A stretch of 64,000 nt of DNA from Manihot esculenta (Eukaryota > Streptophyta > Magnoliopsida > Malpighiales > Euphorbiaceae). Below the pieces are notes generated by a model. It saw only the letters and a list, made by a program, of their open reading frames with translations, was not told the origin of the DNA and did not search any database. This document shows, one piece after another, positions 11,762 through 24,600 of this stretch (the stretch's first letter is position 1; the number at the start of each line of letters is the position of its first letter). Location of the stretch: assembly GCF_001659605.2 (NCBI RefSeq), contig NC_035161.2, positions 40,939,956 to 41,003,955 on the forward strand. Direction: 5' to 3'. The translations under genes were made by a program, and so were the position numbers.

Positions 11762-13100
11762 GATGAAGAGGCAACCAACAACAGGCCTGGTAGAGAGAGG
11801 ATGAAATAAAATTTACAATAAAAATAAATTTAGCAAGCATTTAGCAAAAGAAATAGGAGGTAGAAGAAATAGTCTTCCATTACAGCAAACTGCCAGATTT
11901 ATACTGTAGTCACATCACATCCGATCCATATGCAGCATAAAAAGGACAACCGTGCAACCATGACATTGCATGTATAACCTAGCCCACAAAGCAACAAGCT
12001 ATATATAAAACTCATCATCATATCCTGCCCACCTTCCTCTTTTATCAGATTGTGGTGTCTTGATGCCATGGATTCATCTCTGAGATATCCAACTTACATA
12101 TCCCCCCAGTAAATCAGGACATCAGAACCTGACACCTATTAACTATGAGCAAGACTCTAGAAATTCACAAGGCATTTTAAATCAACAATCCACAAAGGAC
12201 AGACGCAGGGAAACAAATTTCTGAAATGACAAGCATACACAGCGAGGAATTGAAGCATTTTCTGAATTTTAGGCAACAAAGCAATCGAAAATGGAACCCG
12301 TAAAGAAATAGAATAAAAACTACGATGACCTGAAAAACTAAAATTATATGAATACCCAGAAGCTCATATTACCAGACATCGATTCCCAGGAAGGCATCAA
12401 TATCAAATAGAAGAAATTGAACAACGAGACGTAGAAATACCGCCTCTGAATTTGAAATCTTATACAAGAACATTTCCCACATTAATCACTAAATTGTGAC
12501 CACAAGAAGAACAAGAGCATTTGAAAAGAAAAACAGAAAAAAGATTGAAAAAAAAAAAGGAACATGTTAAAAAAGAATTCTTACAATAATGAGTTTATTG
12601 ATCCAAAAAGAAGGGATGTTGTTTCGACCAAAAAAACAACCTTCGTGGTTTTAACACATCAAACCCTAAAAGGAAATTTGTGAGTCAAAATAATAGAATA
12701 TTATTAGGTAGAGGGAAAGAGATTAGACCACGCTTAGCCATCAAGCAAACATCAAACCCCACTTAACTAAAAACCATTACCACCAATAACTAAACCAACA
12801 TCACAGACTAAAAATCTCAGACAGATCGCTGAAGCTCACAATAAAAAAGCAAATTCAAGAACAGAAAGAACAAGATTTTCATGAGAAATAGGCTCTATAC
12901 CTGGTTTTAAGCCACCTCCAGTGTCAGTGCCCAACTGGGTGAGGCCAGATTTAAAGAGAAAAAGAAATGGCGCAAAGAGAAAATAGAAAAAAAGAAAAAG
13001 CTCCCAAATAGCGAGTACAGAGAAACTCGCTATTAGAAGACAGTATTAAAGAACATAGAGACGAAAGAGAAATGGGCTGCGATGTGAAGATATTTTCTTC
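11762..13100 (-). other. 5' UTR of the F-box gene with a 1.1-kb leader intron
   Basis: A strong donor (AAACCAG|GTATAG, intron starting at 12900 on the minus strand) and an acceptor (CTACCAG|GCCTG, exon restarting at 11786) define a 1114-bp intron entirely within the 5' UTR. The upstream leader exon starts at 12901 and runs to about 13050-13100. Its transcription start is not resolved. A 9-bp perfect hairpin (AATAGCGAG with CTCGCTATT, 10-nt loop) occupies 13007-13034. Long leader introns often raise expression in plants; that effect is inferred here. Confidence 0.65.
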
Positions 13101-13865
13101 AAATGGTAGATAACCATGACATGGGTCACTCCAGATTTGGTTGGTAACCCACGCTTAAGCAACCCATTTGAGAGAAAGAAATGGGAGATGTTTTTTTCTT
13201 ATGGGGTTTCCTTTTTCATATAACGAAAAAACGACGGGCAGAGAATGAAAGCGAGAAGGCGGTTTTTCTATAGACGAGATTGTGTTGGAGATGGCGTGTC
13301 GGCGCGTGGGATATGGTTTTTATGTGTCAAGACAGAGAGCGTAGAAAGTTGAGGTGAAATTCAAGCAACTAATGGATTCCAATGAGCAGAAATAAGAAAA
13401 CATGGGCATTTTGGCCACAATGGAAATGAAAATAATAATAATGCTGTCTTACTCATCAACCCCCACATTTTTTTTATCACTTGCACATTTTTTCCTCAAT
13501 TAATATTATATGTTCTATGGCACAGAGCAGTAATACGTACGGATATATTAAAGTGTACATTTCTATTAGACAATCATTCTTTTTCGATGTATATGCTGGT
13601 AGAGTCGCGGTGTAACTGGACCTATTCTCTTATTTTTTATCACGTCATCCGAACCAGACTCTCTTCTGATGAATATAAATTTTGAATCAATATGGTCTTT
13701 CTTAGTCACAAACTGAAAGGCGCTGATGGATCGATTTATTCGGTAAAATTTATTGAACTTTAAGCCTCTTATCGTTTTTTAGAATTCAATATAAATTCGA
13801 ATATCAAAAATCTGGTGATCATAAATGTAATTGTTGTGAGTTGTTTGAGTTTATTTTATTATTAT

Positions 13866-14111
13866 TTATTGTTGCAGCTTCTGAAGTTCATTTTTCTTGT
13901 ATTTCTTGGGTTTGGGTTTTGGTATATACTTTGACAGCCAGGGGTGGTTAAAGTTTAGTGGATACCATACCATTCCACATGGGGCAATCTTTTTCTTTTG
14001 TTGCCTCATTATGACCTTTTCAACTGAGGAAAGAAAAGGCCCTGGGCCTGACTCTTCTTTTTCAATTTCCTCTGCTGGAGGCAGAACCACTTCTCCACGG
14101 CCTTTCCCTAA
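13866..14111 (-). CDS. Orphan open frame, possible terminal exon or remnant
   Basis: An open frame of about 80 codons on the minus strand, with no ATG at its head but a plausible acceptor (GTTAGTTAG|GG) just upstream. The product is charged and Lys/Pro-rich, with PAEEIEKEE, MRQQKKKIAPCG and a KPKPKKYKKNELQKLQQ tail. That composition looks like real protein more than translated noise. I do not recognise a family, and no matching upstream exon could be assembled. It may be the last exon of a lost or unrecognised gene, or chance. Low confidence. Confidence 0.2.
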   Translation of the reverse strand, partial: LGKGRGEVVLPPAEEIEKEESGPGPFLSSVEKVIMRQQKKKIAPCGMVWYPLNFNHPWLSKYIPKPKPKKYKKNELQKLQQ

Positions 14112-17100
14112 CTAACCTAATCCCCTCGACTTGTCTATTATAACTTGATCAAATATAAAAAAAAAAAGCTTCAGAAGAAAGCTCTAGAAGATAAAACAAG
14201 AAAGGGAATGGAAGATATAGAACAGGACAGGCTTATCACATAGCTGAGAATATTAAGTACAAGCAGTACATACATAATGGAATACTTGTAATTACATTCC
14301 AAGGCATAATACAAGCAAAATGGATTGCTAATGACTTTAGGGAAGATGCCTAGAATAATGTGGAGAACAAAAAGTTAAAAATGGAGGCTGGCAGATACAT
14401 CAACGGCCAAACAAAAGCACATTGGAGGAGGAGCACAGCATGCATATATTGACCTCAACATTTGGACACAGTTTTCTTTCCTTTTTTCTTTTACTATGTC
14501 TGATAACATTTAAAATCTATTTATAAAGCAGATTATATTATATTGAAGAAGAAAGAGAGGCTCCACCGAAACATCCAAAATCAAACTTGATTTTTGTGGC
14601 TATCAAACTACGAGACTGTTTGCATTTGAGAACAATTTTTATGCACAGGGAAAAAAAAAACTGAAAAGGGGTTAGTGGCAACACCACAGCAGCAGCTCTT
14701 TCCAGGCAAGCCACCTTGTGCGGATCTTGTAATAGTTTATTTCCTATGCTTTCTTTCATTCTTTTTCATCATGGGTTTTTTTAAAAATCCTTTAATTTTT
14801 GTCCTTTTATGCCCACATTTTATTAAGGAAAGCTCACCAAATGCCATTTCAAACATGAAGTCATGGACACAAACAGATGGAGGCTGTAACCCAACATTGA
14901 AAGGGATGTTTAGGGCTTCTACTCCTACCATTTTAATTTTTATTTTTTTTTAATAAAACAATTAGATGAATTAAGAAAATAACAGTACAGAATAGGTGGA
15001 ACAAAGTCAAAAATCACAATTTATATGACATGAAAGTCTTACAATTTATTTTAGATATAAATTATTTAAAATAAGTTTTTTTTTATTATAAGGTCAAAGA
15101 AAGGAAAAAATGATCCAGTATGGGTATGGCTCAAATCTACATGTAGTATAGGATTTCTTGTAAGTTTATCACTTTATCCAATTTAAATAATTTTTTTTAT
15201 ATTATTATAATTATTATATTTTGAATATCGCTAAATTTCCCTTGAAAAAAGGGTTAGCAATTGTTGGATGGTAATTGGCCCGCTTTTTGAGTTGAGAGTG
15301 GGGTATAGAGTGTGGCCTCGGCAAATGGACACCTAGAACAAGATAAAAGAAAAAGGCACAATCATATGCAAGTTAGTGGAGCTAGCAGTAACCAAAGAAA
15401 GAGACCAGACGAGAGACATGGTTCGATTGAAGTTGGAGATCTCACAGAGAATCATTGGAAACTCTTGGGCCCTGCGCTGCAAATGGGTTTTATACAATGA
15501 GGAAGTTTTTGCAGAAATATATGTCAACTGCTCATAACTCCTTACCAAAGACTCTGGTAATCTATCGGCGATGCCAATCGCTAAATGAAGATCTTTGAGT
15601 TTCTCTTTTATATATGAATATGAAGCTTGAGAGGTGTGGATTTATAATGATTGATTGGCAGTGGTTGGTTGCATTGTTGGTCGTTGAAACTTGAAACCCC
15701 ACCAAATCAAAAAAGTTAGATAGTTGCCAGTTGCTAAGTTGGAGATCACTGATTTGCCACACTGCAAAATCCTTGTCGTGCAAAGAGATTTTTACAAAAT
15801 CCCATCAACTCCTACTGATGTTAGGCTGACGGGTGAATTTATTTTAATGATTTTCTTACAGATAAAAAAAAAAAAAAGGAAAAGAGATGAATTTGGTTCT
15901 GTTATCAATAGTATAAATTATTTAAAACTAAAACATTAAGCTAACTTAGATTCAAAATTTATCAGAAGATCTAAACTATTGAATGAAAATTTCCTTGTTA
16001 TTCTTAGTTAATTTTACAAAAATAACAGGTTTTTTAAGGTATTAAAAAATTCGAATAAAGTTTTAAAAATATTTATATTTATTAAATTTATTGATCTTAA
16101 TTTTTTATTTTGGAGTGAGATTAAGAGACACAATAATAAATTGATGCTGGTTTTAAATGTATTTTAATTTTGAGCAATGAAAACTTAAGTAGGGAGTTTT
16201 AAGGATCCGAGGCTGTTTTCGCTGTTTGTGCTCCACTGTATTTTGCTTTGCTCTGTCATGGGATGATTCAAGGGATTTGATCTAAGTTGGTCATCTTAGG
16301 GATATTCCTAACACCGAGAAGCAAGCCTCTCGTCCGTTGATGGCTAAAAAAGATTGAGAAGTCAATAAATTTGCCAACTTCTTCCGGATTTGCTTCTTTG
16401 AGGTCGTTGGTTATCCTTGAATTCTCAAGTTGTTCCCTAGTTATCGGCATTTATCTGAATTTATTATTGTTTGTTTCTATGCATGATTCTTCGAGAAAGA
16501 GCTCTTAGATCTATGCTCACCAGTGGTCCTCCCTTCATCTCCAAGTCCTCGGTTTTCAGGCTAGTAGGAGAGCTCCGCTGTCCTCTTGAGGCTGTATCTC
16601 CTAGGACTGGTGCAAAGGATTTCCGGAGCCAATACCCGCTCACTCCTGAGGCTTCAGTTTGTTTTGGGCTTGGGTCTAACTGGTATCGGATAAATCTCTT
16701 TATGTATTTGGACCTTGTAATCTCAATGTTTAGTTAATGAACTTTATTTTCCGATAAAAAACTTACTTAGAAAATTGAGGAATTCACTTATTTTCATCGA
16801 ATAAAGTCTTACTAAGTGCCACACACCACAGGCCACAGTTACGGCCATATACCCCAGCACAACACCTTTTCAACTATCAAAGGGAGAAAGGAAAAAGGGA
16901 AGAAAAGAGAAAAGGCTGAGAGAAAGGGAGAAAAGAGAGGCAAAAGGCGAGCAGAGAGGAAGGGGTCAGTGAACGATTTGGGCCTGCGTTTATCAAGGAT
17001 CTTCACCTTCATTTGTGTTTGCACCTCGGTGTTATTTTCTTTTTCTCTATTTTTGAGTAGGGGAGAGATTTGTAGTTGCATGTTTTATTTTTGGTCTTTT

Positions 17101-19261
17101 GCCGCTCGTTTTTCTTACTGGTTGTGGGTAGCTTAGTTTTATTTTCTATGCTTTTATTTGTCTTGCAAGTTTTAGTTTTTCCTAGTAAGGATATATTTGT
17201 TGAACCTCATTTGTTTTGAGGGTTTTCATTTAATTTCGATGAGAGTATGCTTCCGATGACATTGTAATCTTGAAACCACACCGCTACGTCCGGCCATCTT
17301 TGCTCTCATATGCAATGTTCTTTTCTTTGAAGTGCTGCTTGGATGATTGATGCTTTTGCTATGTTTTAAAAGTCTACTCCAGTTATTGCATGTTGAGTTG
17401 CTCTGCTTTGGCCTTATTTTCTTTTTCTTTTTTTGTTTCGTGTATGGTTATTTTTTTCGTTTGTTGTTTAAGTGTTTTAAAATCGTCGAGACTGTGGTGG
17501 TGGTGCTCGACGAATAGATTACTTAATGAAGTCGGTGTTCAATCCATCCATTTATTTTCTAATTTGATTGGTTTGAGTTGTTTGTTTTTTTAATTACTTC
17601 TTTGATTTTGATTTGAGCTGATTTTTAATTATTTTTTATATAACCCTCATATATAATCATATAAACTTTGGTTAAATATAATATACTTTACATTTGTTTA
17701 AAAAAATTATTTTTTGGTCTTTGAAATATAGCATAATTAACAGATTTATCTCTCTATTTTTAGAATCTAATACTTTCGTCTCTAAAATTTAATTTCGTCA
17801 AAATTAAAGGTGTCTCGAAGTGTCTCCGTACAAAAATACCGTTAGTGACAAAAAAAATGATCGAATTACCATTTCTAAAACCAACACTTTAGTACCTGAA
17901 ATTTAATTTCTATAAATTTATAGGTATTTATCTCAAAAAATTGAAAAAAATACATGTTGATCTTTAAAATATTACATAATTAACATATTTATTCTTCTAT
18001 TTTTTGAATTCAAAACTTTAGTTTTTGAAAATTAATTTAATCAAAATTCAAGAAAGAAAATCCCAAACTCAGTCTCCATAAACAAATAAAAATTTTAATA
18101 AATTTAATATTCAAATTCAGTAAAAATAATAAAAATCAAAATATATAAAATTTAAATTATTAAAAATAAAATGTTAAAACTCAATAAAAATTACTTTTCT
18201 GATGCTTTTCGCTGTGCATTAATGCTCGCCATTTAAAAAATTAATTAAAATGTCTCAAACATTTTAAAAGTCCACTAATTAGTTTTTCATTAATTTTAGT
18301 AATTAAATATTATAAAAAATTTAAAATACCCCTAATATAGAAACTAATTAATAAATTTTTTAATAATTTAAAGACTATCTAATAATTTTTTAAAATTATA
18401 AAAATTAAATAATAAAATATTTAATGATAAAATTAATAGAAAAATTAATTAGTAAATTTTTTAAAATATTAAAAATATTTTAATATATTTTTTAAAATTA
18501 AGATATTAAATAGTAAATCTTTTCATATTATAAATACTAAATAATATTTTTTTATTTTATTATTAATAAAAATATTTTTAAAATTATATTTATTTTCTTT
18601 TAAAATTAATTATTTAATAAAAAATATAAATTTATTAATTATGTTATATTTTAAAATTAAAAAATAATTTTTTAAGAAAAAAAGAGCAGCACTTTTTCTG
18701 CTTTATCATCTGTGCCATTTCTACCAGTACAACTCTGCATTTTACTCTGTCTTCGACCTTTCACCTACTACTTGCAATTGACACCTCCGCTTTTTTACTG
18801 TTTCGTGCATGTATTGGAAAAGGGGTATACAAGAGAAGCACTCGAGCCATTTTCATGCTTCAGCCTATGTACGCTACAGCTTCTATCCGAGGTAAACCCA
18901 TTTTTTTACACAAATTCGCAAACAAAATGGATCAATCGAGACAGAAAGCATTATAGCCCACTGCCTAATTTGCATCTCATTGTCACTTAGCCAACCCAAG
19001 CCCAAGATAGCTTCTATCCTTATGAGCTCGGTTTAGCTGAAGCACATAAATGGCTACCTACGCTCACTTAGATAGAAAATTACAACCCACTCGCTGCCCC
19101 GTATGAACTGCGAATAGATTAACGGCTGAAAAAGATAAAAATCATGCACAACCACAAAATAGGAGGACAGAGAGATGATCTCCACCGTTAATCAGGAAAA
19201 TTCCATCATGGTCAAATCGCAAAATACTGATCTTACGGTCTTTCGAGAAGTACAATTCAAA

Positions 19262-19321
19262 CAACCGTTACGATCAAAAATTGAAAAGAATCAACCGTTA
19301 CGATCAAAAATTGAAAAGAAT
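19262..19321. repeat. Two tandem copies of a 30-bp unit
   Basis: A 30-bp unit beginning CAACCGTTACGATC is repeated exactly twice (19262-19291 and 19292-19321). It sits just past the C2 gene stop, inside its likely 3' UTR. Exact identity implies a recent slippage-type duplication. Confidence 0.9.
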
Positions 19322-19355
19322 TAGTCATCCCTTTGGAAATCAATCTAGACCGTCA

Positions 19356-20144
19356 TCAATTCTCTTTTTGTGATCCACCGTAGACCTGAAGATTCTGTTT
19401 GCACAAGCACAGAGGAAGCCTCCTCTGGAACAGCAACCCACAAAACAGCCCTTCGTTGTCCGATGATGACCTCAAATTATTCGTTCCCACCAAATCTATA
19501 ACTCCGTTCCAGTCCTTCAACGCCGTTGATGCTGCTGAAGATGAAGAAGTCGTGGAATCATCACCATCAGATAAATCTCCCGAATCTCCACAAGAATTTT
19601 CGCCGTGCGCATCCTCTTCCATTGAAATAGACTTCTTTGAATCGCGACGCCGTCGGCGATTAATACTCTCTCCCATAAGATCACGATAATCAATAGCCGG
19701 TACTCCATTTAGGGTTGCGAAATCAGAGCTGTCATTGATGATAACACCGATATTGAGCACCCCTTGGAACCTTCCAGACGGACGACGAATCTGTAGAGCA
19801 ATGAAGGAAGGCGTTTTGATCATTTCTTCGTTGGGGGAAAAGACTGGGAGGTTGCTGATAAGGAAACGGACGGTGCCGAGGATTGAGTCACGGAGGCAAC
19901 CAACGGCATAGATTTCAAATGAAACACCAGAGGTCTCACTAGAAAGGAATTCAGTGGTGACTTTGAAGAGGAACTTGTCGTTCCAAGTAGGATTCTCTCC
20001 TCCGACTCGGTCAAGTCGGGTTCGGAGCTTGGTGGAGGAATCGACCCAAACCAAGGCATACGTTTGCAAGCGGCGTAGGTTAGCAGATGGCGGCTTCAGA
20101 CCTTGGGCAGAGATCAAGTTGATCTCTAGAATCTTCGTCTCCAT
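19356..20144 (-). CDS. C2-domain (calcium-dependent lipid-binding) protein, SRC2/BAP-like
   Basis: A single-exon gene of 262 residues. An N-terminal C2 domain covers about residues 1-130: LEINLISAQGLK (strand 1), YALVWVDSSTKLRT, GGENPTWNDKFLF (the usual NPxWN motif) and FEIYAVGCLRDSILGTV. A short basic cluster (RRRRRDSKK) follows at about 162-171, then an acidic, Ser-rich linker, and a tail ending in a short Cys-containing segment. Such plant C2 proteins bind phospholipid membranes, often with Ca2+, in stress or defence signalling. Two of the usual acidic Ca2+ ligands are hard to place, so Ca2+ dependence is not certain. The ATG at 20144 places the C2 fold at the very N-terminus, as in the family. 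Arabidopsis At4g01200 is the likely counterpart. Confidence 0.85.
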   Translation of the reverse strand: METKILEINLISAQGLKPPSANLRRLQTYALVWVDSSTKLRTRLDRVGGENPTWNDKFLFKVTTEFLSSETSGVSFEIYAVGCLRDSILGTVRFLISNLPVFSPNEEMIKTPSFIALQIRRPSGRFQGVLNIGVIINDSSDFATLNGVPAIDYRDLMGESINRRRRRDSKKSISMEEDAHGENSCGDSGDLSDGDDSTTSSSSAASTALKDWNGVIDLVGTNNLRSSSDNEGLFCGLLFQRRLPLCLCKQNLQVYGGSQKEN

Positions 20145-21677
20145 GTCTTTCTTTGTTTCTTTCTTGATTTTGCTAGGAAATGGACGGTTCGGATATGATC
20201 AAGAAAGAAGAAAGATTGACTAACGGTTCCGACTAAAACCAAGAAAAGGAAACTTACGGCGAGACATGGCACCGGAGGAGCAAGAGAGGGAAAGGGAAGA
20301 ATAGGGAAGTGACTTTTGAAACTTGAAACTATGGTGATGGAATGACGGAAATAACCTTAGTTTGGGGTTGAAGTTGGGAACTTCGCTGTTTACAGTTTAG
20401 TGCTCAGCTGCGTATGAGACCACTGCAGATGGCACGGGAGATAACTGCTACGGCAGTCGGCAGAATTTATGATGCATTCGAGCCATTCTCAACCGCTAGA
20501 TGAACAAAAAGGCTCACCATAATTTCAAAATTTTAACACCGACCTATTGGGCCCCTGGCAGTAGAAAGCCCGTTGATTTTAAACTAAATGACCGACTCAT
20601 ATTTAATTATTTATGACGACATTCAACGGTATCTTTTTTTTTTCTTAAAAAAAGGGTTCCTTTAACACACAAAAAAAGAGAAAATAACGGGTGTAATTTT
20701 CCTGATAGAAATTAGGATAGTTGCAGGCAAGTTCAGATAAAATAGAGAAAAAAAAAAAAATTCTCTCTTTCTTTCTTTCCCTGGATAGAGGTTAAGGCTT
20801 GGCAATCCCACAGGAGAACTTATAAACTAATTTAAACTTGCAAGTATTTAAAATTTAAAATTTAAAATTTTCTATATTTAAAAAATTATGAATTAATAAA
20901 AATTTAACATGTTTAATAAAATGCATTTATTATTAAAATAATTAAAAGATATTAATTTATTTTTGAATAATAAATAATACTAACTCATTTCTTTTAAATA
21001 ATAAATTATTTAAATATTTTACTAAATTTAATAGCAACAATTTTTTAGTACTTAACTAAACATCAAGCTAATTTGTAAGTGTTCAAAAAAATGTCTTCAC
21101 CCTAATTTATTTTATATAAATTCCTTTTCTAAATAAATAAATTAAATTATAAATTAAACCAAATACTCGAATTTTAAGCTAAGAAATTTTATAGTTAGGT
21201 AAAGACAACCTCCTGACTTCTGACCATATCTGGATGTGATTTTATGAAATTTTTTTTTTTTTAAATGTATTCATTATTTCCAACGAGCACATAAATTGAA
21301 TTTAACAAAATCTAGCTGTTTTAATTTGCTCCATTATTTAAGAGCCATAAAAATTGACTTCCATAGTGGTTAGATAGTTATTTCGTAACTAAACCCAAAA
21401 CATGTTTCACCATACACAACAAAGGGAACACTATTCTCCCGTCAGTATTTATAACGAGCACAAGTGAGAAGCCCATCTCAATTTCTATTCACGTTTTATT
21501 CCCATCAGTATGTTTAGTGGAAATACATCACAACATATTTAAGGACACAAATACATCTCGAGTTCAAAAACAAAATGGCAAATATATATTACATTAAAAA
21601 GAACTGCACCAGATACATGAAACGCAACTTTATGTCACACGAACATAACTCTCAGACAGCTGAAAAATCAATATGCT
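20145..21677. other. Intergenic: promoter of the C2 gene and 3' flank of BAG6
   Basis: 20145-20400 is the immediate upstream region of the C2 gene. 20640-21330 is AT-rich with poly(A)/poly(T) runs and TTTAAAATTTAAAATTT repeats near 20850. 21330-21677 is likely 3' flank and 3' UTR of BAG6. No additional gene was recognised. Confidence 0.4.
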
Positions 21678-24600
21678 TTACATTACCAGACCGGCAGCTC
21701 TCTTCTTTGGTGATTTGCTTGATGGCATGCCGCGGGAAGGTGGAGATACTGTTGTTCTACACCGCCTTGCATTCCTTTTCTTCCTCAACAGTTTTTTCTC
21801 TAAATCTTTTACTCTACCAGTCAGGTTGGATATGACTGTCAATTGTTCTTTCCCTGCTTCCATTAATTTCTCCACCATTTCCCTCATTTTTTCATTCTCT
21901 TCAACCAGCTTTCTATCACTTTCCACCTCTATCTCTTGCCCCTTGACAGCAGAGGATGCAGGTAACAAATCTCCCTTCTCCTCGTCATGCTTAATTGGAT
22001 CGACTTGTACCTCGACTACAAGTTCTCTATCAGAAGTTTCCAGCCCGTTATGCTGATTAGCCACTTTGTCAGAGCCACTCACCATCTCCACCACACGGAG
22101 ATCTTCCTCTTCTTGTATGATTTTTTCATTTCTATCCCTTGCTGTCAGCTGGGCTACATTATCCTGATCTTCTCCAATTTGCGCATCTTCCGCCTTAGAT
22201 AAATTCTCTGCCTGCAGTAACGTGGGGACTCTTTGCATTTCCTCTGGGAGAGATTCCTCCATCTGCTTATTGTCCTTGTTGAACAACAATACTTGTGTTT
22301 TTTGGGCATCTCCTTCAGCAATTGTGGGGCAACCATCTTCCTTCTCACTAGCAACCTCAGGCCAGCCATTTGGTTCAGCAACAGATTGTTTTTCATCAAC
22401 CGCTGCCAGCCTCAACTCGCGTTGAATTAGAACTTCCTTATCTGGTGAAGTTGCCTCGGTCTCTCTTGGTCCTTCACTGACCAGTTCCGTTGGCTGCTGT
22501 TCTGCTCCAGGTATACTTTGGACCCCACCATCCAATGAAGATGCATCAATTGTCGATTGCCCACCCTCGTGTAGTTCCTGTGGCTGCAGCTCTAAGGCAT
22601 TAATGAAAGCTTCACACTCCACATCTTCATCAGCTGAGACTTCGTTATCCTGAATTTCAGCTTGTGCGTGTTTCTCAGGTTCTGCATCATCAACTACTCC
22701 TATAGGCAATTCTTTCAGTAAATTCATTTCTGGAATTTCTTCCAGCAAGTTCATCTCATCAATTACCGCAACTGAAGAAGTCAAATCACTAGATACATTT
22801 GATTCCCCCTTTTTGTTCTGTCTCACACCTATCATATTTGTTTGACTTTGTTCCTCAGCAGAAGGAGCAGATTCCTTGTCAGCAATTTCTTCTGCCACTT
22901 CTTCTGTTCTGCTCTCGTGGGGACTATTATCAATATGTTTTGATTCATTCACCTCAAATGGTTCAGATTTTTCCTCATTAATTCGGTCACACCATATGTT
23001 TTCAATTTGAACTCCTGCCTTCTCCTTAGAACCACTCTTCTCTGACTGCAGTTGGAACGTTTGCTCAGTCTCAGAAGACGCATCATTTTCAGCCATTAGC
23101 GCCTTCCCAAACTGGAACTCTCCATCACCATTATCCTCTGGTTCTTCTGAATGATATTCTAGCTTCGTAAATCCTGGTAAAAGATCACTTTCAGGTTTCT
23201 TCTGCGCCTCTGAGAAGACAAGGGGAGGTTTTGAAGCTTCCGTACCCTGGGTGTCAGACCCTACATCCATCATTTGACAAACATCATTATTTGGATGTTC
23301 TGCTACATCCCCATTTTGTTCTCCATCAATGCCTGTGATGTTGTTAAGACCAATGGAACGATTTTCAGAAGATTTAGCTTTAGCAAGTAAATCAAGCTTT
23401 TCTTGCAGTTCTACAAGCTCCCTTGCCAAAGATTTCCTAACATCTCTGAGACTTGGGTGCAAGCCCTGTTGGGACATTTAAAGCAGAAAAAGAAGAGGGA
23501 AAAAAAAACAAGAATCAGAAACTTCCTGCACTTGAAAGAAAAAAGAAATCACACAATTTCAAAAGCAGAATCGTAGTGCCAAAGCCATAAGCACCATGTC
23601 AAAGCGTTATAAAAATAGTTATACATAATGTTTATGCAGTTAAAATTAATAACAAATGTATTCAATGAACCTGCACTGTGTAAATTTATATGGCATATAT
23701 ATGCTAGGATGAGCCACCTTGTTCACGTGCACTGTGCCAATTTAAATAAGTCAAAATGTCATTAAATGTTACTTAATGCTTCCATCAAAAACACAAATGG
23801 AACAAAATTGATTAAAAAATTCTTGTAATCTTTTAGCATGACCCTTTTCTTTTCCTTTCAGACACAAATGATTACTACACATGACATATGGTGTTTTTGT
23901 CTAATGTGAACCGAAATTGATAGTAACCATACCTGGATAGTGTCCAATTTTAGGAGAAGGCTCATTACCATTTCTCCAATCACTGCCCTCTGCCTCTCAT
24001 CTTTCTGAAGATCAGGAGAGGACTCTAAACCACAAATCTTATTCCTAACCTCAGCCACCTGCTCACGGACTTCTTCAATTTGCTTCAGTTTCTTCAGCGG
24101 TTCCCATTTTCTGACTTCAAACCCACGATAAGCAGACTGGATACGCACAGCAGCTTCTTCTTCTAATAGTTCTTTTTTATCTTCTTTTGATTTCCCCTTA
24201 TCATTTGCTTTCGCAGTTGCCAGCTTGTCTGCATCTCTTAATCCTTTATCCTCTTTCATTACGCAGTTCTCATCATGTTTTCCCATCTTCTCTACAGTTA
24301 GCCTACTGAAGGCCTCCTTTTCAGAATCAACCGAAGAAATAACTGGGAACTGTTGCGTTTGATAGGCATTCCTCTGTTCTTCATCTTTGTCTTCACTGGT
24401 CTTACTTTGCAGAACATTTATAACTTTGACCTCGTTTTTCTTCCCTTCTGCTTCCATCCTGCTGCTTGAAGTGCTTTCCTGAGCTTGCAAGTACTGAGAA
24501 TTCTTTGATTTGGAGTCCAGTGAAATGGGAGCCGTGGGAGTGTCCGTTGCTGTCTCTTTTGATTGTCTTTTGAAACCAGGAGGACTGGGAGACGTTGAGG

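Larger units (their letters stand above)
13101..19355. other. Gene-poor region with AT-rich repeats
   Basis: No confident gene lies here. 13100-13700 is the promoter side of the F-box gene. 13866-14111 holds an orphan minus-strand frame, listed separately. 14150-16700 has mixed composition with short frames I do not recognise, including a GC-moderate island at 16200-16740. 16800-17590 is an AG-rich then T-rich stretch that resembles a transcript leader without an ORF. 17650-18680 is AT-rich repeat DNA, with a diverged direct repeat near 17700-17840 and 17945-18060. 18700-19355 is the 3' flank of the C2 gene. Confidence 0.4.
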
